Source: Metopolophium dirhodum (lineage: Eukaryota; Arthropoda; Insecta; Hemiptera; Aphididae). Taken from it: a stretch of DNA of 64,000 nt. The notes beneath the pieces are model-generated. The model searched no databases. It was not told the origin of the DNA and saw nothing but the letters and a program-made list of their open reading frames with translations. The stretch is from assembly GCF_019925205.1 (NCBI RefSeq), contig NC_083564.1:4097491-4161490 (forward strand), written 5' to 3'. This document shows, one piece after another, positions 27,301 to 40,529 of this stretch. The position numbers and the translations under genes are program-made. Within the stretch, counting starts at the first letter, position 1. The number at the start of each line of letters is the position of its first letter.

Positions 27301-30300
27301 CAAACTCTGCCCCATTGGGATTACTTGATGGAGGCAGACTACGGAATAAATTTACTCCAAACTAAAATTTAAAAATTATATTACTAATGCATTAACACTA
27401 TACTTGTATACTTGATTTATATATAGCTTTTAGTTCTTACCATTCTTACAGCTTCAGGATATATAGCTTCAGTAAGCACATTACTACTGTGATTTGATGA
27501 CAAATAGTCTACCATTTCATGTAATGTTTCTCGCTTGATTTCTTTCCATTTAAGATCAGACTGTGGATCCGAAATAAAGTCAAATAACACACAGCACTGT
27601 TGCATTTTTTGAATAAGCAACTGTTCTCTTTCAGATGCATTGGCTTCTGTAATTAAAAAATGATTGTATTAGAGAATAATAAAATAATTGTTCCAAATTT
27701 CAACAAAATGTTCTAATGAATATTATAATGAGTAATACAATTAAAATAAACCGAATATGTTGAAAATTATGTATATTATTCATCTGGTTTTCAATTAATT
27801 AGCCTGCAGTAATACTATTTTCATAATCAAATATTAAAATGTAATATATTTTACCTCTTAACTGCATTATTGACAGCTTTCAAACTAATACTTTTTTTAA
27901 CACATATCAATACAAATCATTAATTTCAAAACTAAATTATTTTAGAAATCTAAAATATAATTATACTACATATTATCTTTATGAACTGAAACTATACTGA
28001 GAACATATTTTTTTACAAACGTTTATGTGGTCCAATTCCTTAAGATAATTAAATAGGTTTGAATATAAACAAATGTTGTGTTTCATTGCCAAATAACATA
28101 ATAATAGTTCTACGGAGTACTCTCCATTAATTGTAGGGTAGTATATTAATGATAGTACTTTAAACTGGTTAAGTACATAAAACAAGTAAAACTTTTTTAA
28201 TTACTAAATTTAAAATTAATTTTTTAAATAATTATTGTTTATGAAAAATAAGCATAATATATTATAGTATGCTTAATAGTTAATTCCATTATATAGTAAT
28301 GCTAGAACATAACAATATTCTGTTTCCACATAACAGTGTTATACAAACAGTAGTATAATAAGTTAAGCACTATTAATAAATATAAACATATTTCGAAGAT
28401 TTATTGTGTATAGTTATTAAAGAATAAAACACCCAAATTTTAACAAGAAAATAGTAAAATGGAGTTGTTTTAAAATTGGATGGTATAATTTTTAGTTTTA
28501 GGTATTATGTCTTAACAGGGAACATATTGTGTGATGTGTTTACGGGTGCTCCCGCAATGGTCAGACCTACAAATTTAAATTAGATTCAAAACTATAGAAT
28601 ATAGAATTTTCTAGGAGGGAGCTAGTTTCATAAAATATTTTTCAAGAAATGAATATTGACCAGATTTGAGAAATTGTTTTAGACACAATTATGGAAAGAT
28701 ATAACATCATTGTCATTAATCCATTTAATAAATATTCATATCTTTTATCATCAATTATTTTTAGGAGCTAAGAACTTCAAATTTAAAAACTTCCTATTAA
28801 GTTTATTTACTATAGCAAAATCAGCACCGATCAATTTTTAATGTGATTATCATTGCAATCCAATCTACAATAATAATGCATTAATATACATGTATGGCAT
28901 ACAGTCACGAATACGGTATAACCTCCCTTGGTTTTTTTAGGGGTTTATCACCTCTCTATGAAATGTTTTATATAGACATTTAACACATAGACCTTCACCT
29001 TCATGATTTTTATAAAGGTCAATGTGAAATACTTGTACGAAAACATTATAATGACAAACTAACAACATTTTATTTATTAACAATAAAAATATATAGTTTT
29101 TTTTTACTTATGAACCCTTCTCACAAAATTCTTTTTTGTTAAGTGCCAAACACTAAATCGACTTTCTGATATTGTCATTAATCATTAAACAATATAATGT
29201 CATTATAATATAGTCATTAGTCATACCTATGTTGGTACCTACTTATGTATGTAAATCAAAGCTTTGTAACTTTAAATTATAGTATTTTGGGTTTTCACTC
29301 CCTCAACACTATGAGATTTTTTATTGATACATAATGATTTTGTAATATAATATATATAGCCATATAGGTGTGTATATATATTGAATATTAATATATTCCT
29401 ATTGGAATTTTCTGTGTATCCCATTAGCAAGCGTGGACTGGTAAAAAAGAACACGGGGTGCTCCACAATTTAAAGGGCTAATAACATACATTTTTGGGGC
29501 AAATTTAAAACATGTAGATTATTTATAAAATATTAATATGTTTTATTTTGTTTTAAAAAAATATTAAAGATTGAATATACGTCAAAAACGTAATAAAGTA
29601 CCAAGTTACAACAAACTTTCAATCGAAATTGTACAATATTATAGATTACTAATAACCGTAAGTTGGTAATGATCTGCTGTTCATTAGGTATTTAGGGTCT
29701 TTAAACATATAATAAATAATATTAGGGCAAGGGATAATACTGTAGCACCCCAGCGTCCCACCCAGTCGTGTCTGCCCATTAGTCGATTTATATGGTAAAC
29801 CTTACTCTGTTAAGTAAGTATTAATTATCAGTATAAATATAATATAATTTAATGCTTCAAAAAACTTGTCTTTTTACAATAACAACAATCTTTTAACATT
29901 TGTATTTTCAAAATTCAAACCATGCTAATTTTAACTGAAAATAAAAAGGTAGTCAGTATAACTTACATAAAATATTATATATTGTATACAGTATTTAGGA
30001 ATTAACTTCACATACATTCATAGTTTTAATAAAATATTAATATTTTCATTCTATATTAAGATAAAATAACTACCTCAGTCTGATCAATAAACAGAAAAAA
30101 TAAACAGATATTCATTTGATTCTATAAAAACAGCACCGAACTGATACTTACTACTTGGTGTCTTGGTAGTATATAATATTAAAAATTGAATATAATTAAG
30201 ATTACATAAATTATAAATATACCAATGTACAAACAAATGAAAATCATTATAAAATATCTTTTAACGGTTATATAACTTTAAATGATCAATGTTTTATGGT

Positions 30301-33300
30301 TATAGTGAGGTAATCGCGTACATATGTAGTGAAAAGGGATGATGGGAATTGTTCCCCTCTTTGACCTGAGTTGGTATTACAATTCAAATATAATATACAC
30401 ATATTATTATTATTATTATTATATATTTTTATTGAGTTAAGAGGTTGTCAGCGCACTATTGGTTTTCTCTCTCTGGCCCACGCGCAACATAGACAAAACG
30501 CATTTGCGCAGAATCGTTTTTTCTATGTTTTTAAGTAATCTTAGAGTAAAATCACCCATTACAAAAAAGATAGAAAATAATATTTTTGAGGGAATGTCAT
30601 ATCGATTTCTCTAAATATTGTTTCAAAACAATTTAAACATCATTTAAATTTACAACATTTTTTTGTTTATTTTGAAACTCAAATACAAAGTCAAATAACA
30701 ATAAAATCTAAAATCGATATGACATTCCCTCAAAATAGTATTCTCTATATTTTTTGTAATGGGTGATTTTACTCTAAGATTACTTGAAAACATAGAAAAA
30801 ACGATTCTGCGCAAATGCGTTTTGTCTATATTGCGCGTGGGTCAAAGAGAGAAAACAAATAGTGCGCTGACATCCTCTTAAGGCTTCAACATCAGTTCTA
30901 TGGTCATTAGCCTGAAGGTTATTTATAGTAGGTTTTTTTAACTGTGGGGGAGGGTACGGTAACCGTTGGTTATAATACGTGTATGTGTGGTGAGGATTTA
31001 TCACTAAAGCCCGGGTCACCCATCCGGGAACTAGTGACACTGGCCACAGAAGAACACATTTGTGACTGAAGTTAACCACCGCGTCACGCGCATATTATAT
31101 ATTACACATGTTTACATAATAAAATGTAAGTATATAGCTATATTTATAACTATAAATAATTTATTGTAATAATAAAATTGTAGTTGTTATTAGTTTACAG
31201 TTAAATAACCTCCCCTTTTCGAATATTTATTAAAAAGTGAATGCGTCAATCGGTCGATGTAATACAGTCTTATGACAATATACTATGTTTTATTTTTATT
31301 TATTCGTATGGTAATATATTATGTAATTTATAAATATTGGAACTATTTTTGTTCAACTACCGGCAAATATTAAAGTGTACTAAAAATAGATCAACGTTTG
31401 AAATAATTATAATCACTAAAATCACATGCTTATTAGCCAAAACAATTATTTGTGCAAAATATTTTATATTATAATTACAACTAAAAATAGTACAACTTAT
31501 ATGATGACGATATTATTTTCTTTAGCAATTTTCCTATGTATATATTTTTTTTTATTTTTTTTTATTTTAGAACTACTAGTAAAAACTATGATAGTTTGAC
31601 AATTACAATATTAAAATTACATAATTAAAGTATATGATAATATTTGACATACAATAAAATAGGTAAGAATAATAATCGACATTTATATATAGTCATACCT
31701 AAAGAAGCCAATTAAGGCAGATACAAAAACTGAATTGATACATTATTAGGTATGATAGGCAAAACGGAAATAATAATTAAGTAAACAGAAATAGTTGGTT
31801 GAACTATGGAGTAAAACGTTTTTGCAGTACATCAGTGAGGAGAGATATTAGTAGCCCAATAATTACAGAATTTAAGTTGGTGATAAATTGAGATAAAATT
31901 TTCTATATATATATTATGATTTATGAGCAAAGCTAGGAATGTATTTAGTATTTATTTTGAATACTTTTTTTATTCTGTGGACCGTGGTTCTGAAGCACAA
32001 ACACAATACATGTTTAGGAGACAGCTCAAGTAAAATGATTGACAATGATTCAACAAAAATATTGAATTTCTTATTTACAAAAACCGAAAATTATCACAAC
32101 AAAATAATATTTAATTATAGCAAGTTTAAATTATGTAAATCAGGTAAGATTTACACAACAGATTAGAGTTCTTTTATAGTACACATTAGATTACCAAAAT
32201 TGCTTTTAAGTTCAAATGTTCTCAAGTTCACAGGGTTGTTTGATGCGATTACTTTTGCGTTGGAAAAAAGTTATTTTGCACATGTACATTCCTTGACATT
32301 TCACAAACTGTCGATAGAGTATGGCTATAGAGTATACTTCAGACCAACCTACTGTGCCTAATACCTTAGTGGCGGACTATGCAGATGACAAAGCAATAAT
32401 ATCAACTAGCGCAGACCTGTTTTAGCTTCCACTTATCTTCAAAATCATCTCTCTCAAATGGAGGATTGGTACAGGAAATAGCGGTTTAAAGTCAACCAAA
32501 CCAAATCAATTCATACAACTTTCACCTTCAAACAATCCCCATGTCCGGCTGTAACTCTCTATGATATCCAAATTCCCTCAACTTCTATGGTCAAATATCT
32601 CGGACTAACACTCGATCGCCGTCTCACTTGGGCACACCATATTAAAACTTAACGGCTACAGCTGAATTCCCGGTTACGCATGCTTAACACACTCCTCATT
32701 AATAATAAACACACAAACTTAAACCCTAAATTACTAATGTACAAATCCCTTCCCAAACCTATATGAACCTACGGTCTACAACAATGAAGCAATGCCAAAA
32801 TCTCAAATCTTAAAAAAATCCAAACGTTTCAAAATATTGCATTAAGAAAAATTACAAACTCTCCTCCGTACATATCAAATCACACCATCTACACCGATCT
32901 CCGTAAAAAAAACAGTCCAAGAAGAAGCAAAATACTTCTATAAGCGTTTTCATGATCGTCTCATGACCCACACAAATCCATTAATCCGTGAATTAGCATC
33001 AAATGAAATTCCTGGTAATCTTCACAGACGACTAAAAAGAAAATGGTACAGAGATCTCCTAAACAACTAAAAAAAAAGTTCAAATGTCAAATATTAGTTT
33101 TAACAATTTATAAGTCTAAAATAATTGTTGGGTTTAAAGAAAAATGTAAAGGCATTATAAAAATTTGTCGGGAAAACGTAAACTATTAATGGAATATTAA
33201 CGGTATTAAAATATGAAATTAGAAAACTTTAAATGTTTGTCAACACAGAATGAGTAAAAATGCTAATATTTTGAAGATTCATATAGAAAATGCTATTTTA

Positions 33301-36300
33301 AATATTTAGTTAATGACTGACGTAAATCAGTGAATCACTTATTCGTAGATCATTGATTAAAATTAAATGTGTATATTATAATATAATAGGTATAATGTAG
33401 GTAAATAGTATATACCTATTACATATTATATAATAGAACATAAGAATAACAAGTTTCAATAGTTTGTAGACACCAATAGACATTTAATTAAAAGTATCCA
33501 TTATCCACAAACCATACTATAAATACCAGGTGCAAATTTCAAAAAGACTAAGTATAACCTTGAAAACCCAAAGTATTTATTAAGCTGAGCTGTTGCAACA
33601 AGTCATGCTCGAGTAATTTTAGATTCTAAGCAGAGCGATGAATTAATGATTTTACAATGATTAGTTTATTTTGTTGTGTCTGTGTTCACAATAGGTAGTT
33701 AAAATAATGCTTTAATTTTCAACTTCATATTTTTTTCTGGTGGAATAGTTAATCTAGTTGGGACTTTAGAGTGGTCAAAAACAATTTTAGTCTTGAATAC
33801 CAATAAATCACAAAATTTATAAAATGTATTTATCTATTAGCAAAAACAAAACATCTCACGACTTGTGGGGGCCTGCAAGAGCAACACCAATTATTGTTGA
33901 TAAAAAAATGTTCACGGGGTCCACACATTCATAACCGAGTTCATAACAGTTTACCCACTCGACACCTGCTGTACAGCAAAGTGTTACCCATTTTCCTACC
34001 TAAAATAATATTTTGGTAATTTTTTTGTCTGTAAAATATTAAATTTAAGTCCTTTGATATTTGATATTTGTCATTTATGTATGACGTATGTGTTATTTAT
34101 AAGGGTCCTTAAAGTAATGGTGTTTGAACTTTGAATACATAATAGTAGGTAGTATAATACCTACCTAAACTTAATATTTCTTGACTAAGGAATCGTAGAA
34201 AAAATTATAATATAAAAAATAAAAATATATCTATTAATACCTAGGTTAGAATGATGAAGGGCTAAAGTGCACAAGGTTGTTAAGCAATACAAAACAACAG
34301 TAGTTGTTATGTTATAATAATATGTGGTTATACTGGTGTATCATAGGGGCTTTACTACAGTAAAATAGGAATTTAAAATTGAAGGACGTAACGTAAATAA
34401 CAAGTCAATAGAGATACAATGTATGCCGTCACATTAACTGTATTTTAAAATAAGTTTATAGACTGTCACTTTATACAAAAACGTTCCGCCAAAACATTTA
34501 ATTTATTAAATATGTTCTAAAATTAAATTAATATTTACAACTAATTTAAAATTATAGGTTATTACTTATTAGTAATGGCTAATGTATAATATTTACCAGC
34601 GAAAAAATATGAGAGAAAGTTTTTTCAAAATTATACGTTTCCAATAATTAAAAAAATAAAAAAATTTCACAATAATATAAACATTCAGTCAAAATTTCAT
34701 GTACCTACGGTCATTTGTTTTAGAGTTGCACCTAAAACCAAAATCGATTTTTTCAAAAACAGATTTTGCGTAAAAATTACCGTTTTTCTTTTGTTTTTCA
34801 CGTCGCTTTTGAAAACAACTGGGAAATTTTTACTTTTGACCCCCCAAAGTACCAACTAGATTAACTTTCCTATCAGAAAAATTACAGTTGAAGAAAATCC
34901 AAGCACTTTTACTGTCCTAAAAGGTGATGAAGGACACAATAAAAAAAACACATGTAAAATCAATACATTCATCGCTTCGCTCAGAATCAAAAACAATATT
35001 TTAAGTTTGCAATAGTAAGTACTAGATTAGAGTAGAAAACAACTTATTGGTGAAAAAAATTGTGTTTATCATTCATTATTGTAATTTACGATGTAAGTTA
35101 TAGGTGTTAAATTATAACTGAATGAGTTATATATTTTCTTACTTTTTCAAATAAAATAAAAATGTATTTGATTCATCATTTCATCATTTTAAGTACCTAG
35201 TATGACAATTTTTTTATACTTATAATTAAATTGTAACACAGTTTTTTATTATGGTTTTTTTATATTTACCATTATTAATCTAAATATTTAAATTAATTAT
35301 TTACTAGCATTACTATAATATAATATTATATTATATTCGAGTGCGGCATTAATGTTAAATCATACTTATTTTAGATTACACAATGGTTTTTAACTGATAA
35401 ATTATCTATAGTAATATCTTATTTCATACAAAATTTAATGTTATTTAAATCAACATATAAAATAATCATAGATAAAATACTATAACATAAACTAATAGAT
35501 ACTTGATAAATTACAGAATAGAATGTGTAAAAATAAATAAATACCTATGTCCCACATAAAAGAAAACTAATAAAAAATAATATTGTTTTATTAATATAAT
35601 CTATATGGAATATTAAATCTATGCTAGTTTGTCAACTATTTAAAATTAAATAAAAAAGGTGGGTAAGTGGTTGTCGCTCTGCTGTACAGTAGGATACAAG
35701 TGGGTCACTGTATAATAGATGGTATTAAATTTGAATTCGATGATATAATCTTATCAGAGCCGTAGGCACTGGCAAGAGGGCATTTGCCAGGGGCGCAATT
35801 TTATCAGGTGGCAGTCTCAACTCAAATATAATTTTAAAAAAAAACATAAAAATCCGTCGTTGATTTGGCGCTTAAGTATTAAAGTTATATAGATAGTCTT
35901 GAATTTTGATTTTTTTCAAATAAAAGGATTTTTTTTAGTCTGTTATTATTATTCAATAATAATACATAGTAAAGCAATTTTTATAATAATGAAAAATATT
36001 TATATAATAAAATAAATATATACATGTTACAATCAACAGCTTTTTTTAAAAAATAATCACCATGGTAGTTGAAAAAAAAAATTGGATGAGGTGGGCGCAA
36101 ATCGGTTTTCTGCCAGGGGCGCTACTGTTTCTTGCTACAGCCCTGAATATCATTGTATACGAAAAACGATTCTGAGCAGTGGCGGTATGTCAGTGTGGAT
36201 ATTTTATATTATATTTATATTGCTATTAGTTATTATCAATATGGTACTATGGTAGCCGGTAAGTTGAATTAATATTATAAAATTACAACAAAATAACTAA

Positions 36301-39300
36301 AATAGTTATTCTTGGTTTTTAACATTATGTAATTTCATCCAAATTTGAACTTAAAATAACTATAAAAATAAACTGTGTCAATATCAAAGATTTTTTGCTT
36401 ACAGAATTAATTATTTCCGTGGAACTTAGTTTTAATAATCCTTAGCTATAAAAGTTGAACATTTTATACATTTTTAACTACTAAATAATTTGTAAATTCT
36501 CAATTTGATAAATTTTGTCAAAAATCAAACTTTAAATGATTATAAAAAAAAATTGTGCCTATGTATTTATCAACTGCTATTGTAACAATATATAAGGAAC
36601 CTTGTATTATACATTTTAACGCTTTCTGGCCCCACAAACAAAATGTTATTGATATTCATAGAAGAAAAACTAAAAAAATTTAAATTTAAAATTGTCCGTA
36701 AACAGCTCAAAATAAGTCAAAATATTTTGAAAATTTTACCAAGTATAGGAATTGATAAAATAAACATATGATACAAGAGTCTACGGTTATTCGTTTTTGA
36801 ATTACAACAAAATAAGAAAATTGCTACATGAGAATTCGAGGGAATATCTAATGTTGTAAAAATATGAACTTCAAACGCTCATAAAAATTGAATTTGATTT
36901 GATTGTAGACATTTAATTTTTGCTTAAGGTGGACAAACTTATGAGGAATCTTGTATTACATTTTCATATCTTAGATTTAAAAAGAAAAATTTTTATGAAT
37001 TCATAATTCAAAATAATTTGCTAATTTTTGTAATTTTACCGTATTTTGTCAAGATTTGAATTTTAAATGCTTATAAAAAAAAACTGTGACCAAGGATTTT
37101 TAATATTTTTCAAATGTCGTTGTAAAAATATAATAGGAGCCTTGTATTAAATGTTCAAGCTTTTTTACCCAACAAATAAAGTTTTATTGACATTCATAAA
37201 AAAAAAAAAACTAAAAAAATTGGAAACTGAAAATGTCCGTTAACAGCTCAAAATAAGTCAACATTTTTTGAAAATGTAATGGTGTATAGAAAATGCTAAT
37301 ATAAACATTCAGTCAACATTTCATGTATCTACGGTCATTGGTTTTAAAGTTACGCCAAAAACCAAAATAGATTTTGCGTAAAAATTTTGTTTTTCCCGAG
37401 GTTTTTCCTGAATTTTTCTTTTGTTTTTCACAGCGCTTTTGAAAATGAATTATGACCTCCCCAATGCACCAACAGTATTCACTTTCCCATCGAACAAGAT
37501 ACTGAAGTTGAAAATCAAAGCATCATTTCGAATACTTATTAGTGTACACACAAAAATAAAAAATAAAAAACAGATATCATTGTAAAATCAATACACTCAT
37601 CGCTCCGCTCAGAATCTAAAAGTAGAAACCATTAGAATAATGTTTTTAATTTTAAGGTATGGAACTATATAGATCAATGAAATAAGAATTCCAGGAACAT
37701 CATCAGTGGAGGGTTTAAAATAAAAAAGACATAAACATTTTGAATTATGAGTATAATGTAACTTTTACCAATACTAAGTTGATATTCTCATAATTATTGG
37801 ACTAAGATAATCAATAGTTAAATATACAAATAATAATCGTAAGATATTTTTAATTTTAATGGTAAAATAATATAAATAATGATCAATGAGTATGAGTGTA
37901 ATAATAGTATTACGTTAACTATACTAAATATTTTAAATATTTATAAGTTATTATAACATTTAACAAGAAACCTATTTACAAAATTACACATTCTGATAGA
38001 GGTGCTCTTCAGCTTTGAACTTATTTAAACTTACGAGAATAATGAATCTATAATAATTTTGTATGATCTATATAAGTATATCTATATATAAATAGGTAGA
38101 TAAATTTGAACCACCACTGTCCAATGATGTGCTGAAGCCAGGGCTCCGAATGGACAGATCCAGTTCATAGAGGAAAAATACTTTTTATATACTAGTACTA
38201 CTATACTACTATCATTCTAGTGCACAAACCAATTTTACAAAAACATACTATTTTTATATAGTATATAATTAAATATATAATGTGTTTAAAAAAATAAATA
38301 TTTGTTCTGGTTCAGTAAATCTTACATTTTGAGCACTGGCTGAATAGTAAAAAATATTAGGACGAAGGTTAAGCACTAAGCAATTCCCTTATATGCATCT
38401 CTTGGAGGGCGGGGAATGACGGGCTCAAGAAGAGACCCATAATAACACCCTTTGTACCCCCCGCTATGTGATTATTGAATATTTGAGTGTACCACTGGTG
38501 TAGGGGTGAAGTTTATCATCGTGTAATCCAGGATCACAAGAATAACTAAAAAAATAGAAGGTTTCAACGCTCAGTTTTCCATTGAAATTACACCCCCGTA
38601 CACGCACAACTTCACAAGTGTAAGTTAAGGAGTAAGTTCCAATTGAATTTGTAGGTTTGATTTTTACGTAAAATATAAATGATATATTATTAAATATAAA
38701 AATAATAATTTTTAGAAGCAATATGAATTCGTCACTCGTCACATATTTACATTTATTGATTCTCAAAATGCACTATATAAGTGCATATTAATATATTATA
38801 ACAATATTGTAATAAAAGTTTTATCATCAAATTTTCGCATTAGCGCACGTCCATGTGAAATTTGTGTGCATATGCGTTATTAGTCACTTATTAGTTATTA
38901 CTATATAAGTTTATTTATAAGTTATAAATATTACTTATTATACTTTATTATTAAATAATAAACTGGGCCTCGTCATAGTATACGACTCACCATGAAGCCT
39001 GGGCAAATGCATTGTTGGATCGCAAAACATAATGATTGGAGATTTTTCACGGCCAGCAAGCAGATCCAAACCACTATGGAAGCTTGGGCTTTTGGGCAGA
39101 AACGGTACGCCGGATTGCAGGTTACCCGCCACCGCTGCAGCAGTGCCGTTGGCAGTTGTACTCAGCGAGAGCGTACGACCGCCCGCAGATTTGTTCACTA
39201 CCATAATCACCGCGCCACAGGCTCTTAACCGTAACACCCATTTAAGATCATCTAGTTCTCGTTACCATAATATAATAACACAAACGTGAGTACCACCACA

Positions 39301-40496
39301 GCTAGCAGAAGACAATGACATACCACTAAACCGTTCGAATCGGGGTAGATAATGTTACTTAGACGTCAAAAAGGAAAATTCCATATAATTGGTTTTCGTT
39401 ACCTTCCTAGCTAAATTCGATACGAAATAAATAAGAAAATGATAACCTAGTTTGAACGAAATTACTGTCTGTGTTCGATTGTAGAGTGTACAAGATCAAA
39501 CTACCTAAATAATATTTTGAATACTTAATAATCCGACATCTCGCGTGTTAAGAAAAAACACTACCTACGTAATTAGTTGTTGTGAACGAATATGCATGTT
39601 AACTTATACAGTTTCAGTTGCAATAACTCAATAATATTTCAAATATTAGACGATTAGCATTTGAATAATATCCTATTATGATTTATGAATATTCTATTTT
39701 TAACAAAGATATTTAAATTAGCAGACAATATAAATATATGTATAATGTGTTTATTAAATAAATACAGAAAACTTAGTGTATTTTTTGTTTTCACTCGAAT
39801 TCCATAAATTAATTTCTTATTGATAACATATGTTAGTTATTAAGTACCAAAAAAAAAAAAAACCAATAATTGAAAATAGATAATTTAATATAGTTAAAAC
39901 AACAACCTTCAAACTTCAGAGTAAAAAAATAGGTACATAAAAAAATAGTTGCTAAATTTAAAAACATAATATAATGTATTTATGCATTAACAAAAAAGAA
40001 AAAAACATATCACATAAAGTAAAAAGTCTAAACCACAAAAGAATTCCAATGAGAAAAAGAAAATATAAGTACAGAAAAACCGGTAAATAACTAGTTAATA
40101 AGTAGGGTTCTTATCGTAGGTGTTTTTATTATATTTTAAACTAAACTATCTGTGACGAGGTGACCCCACCCTCGATCGACCTTTTGGCATTTACCGAACT
40201 CGAAATGGAACAAATCACGAACGTATACAAATTGTCGGCGAAAATCATCATCTCCACGATTTCCGTGTGCTACCGTCAAATATATATATGACAATATCAT
40301 ATCATTGTAATAATATGCCGACTATTATAGGTACGAGTATATTATTATATAGGTACATAGAATATTCGAATGCCGATTACATTTTTACGCGATTACGGCG
40401 GGAAACAAACGCGATAATATCATTATGATTCATATTATTATTGTATACACTCTACAATCGACAGGTGACAATCAGAATCAGACAATGCCTATATTA

Positions 40497-40529
<33 letters not shown>

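Noticed and set aside
30780..31079. Minus-strand open frame of 99 codons
   Set aside because: Runs through SINE copy B and one arm of the TTAA MITE, so it is composed of repeats.
38992..39289. Plus-strand frames opposite the alternative B56 exon
   Set aside because: No splice or family evidence; shadows of the minus-strand exon.
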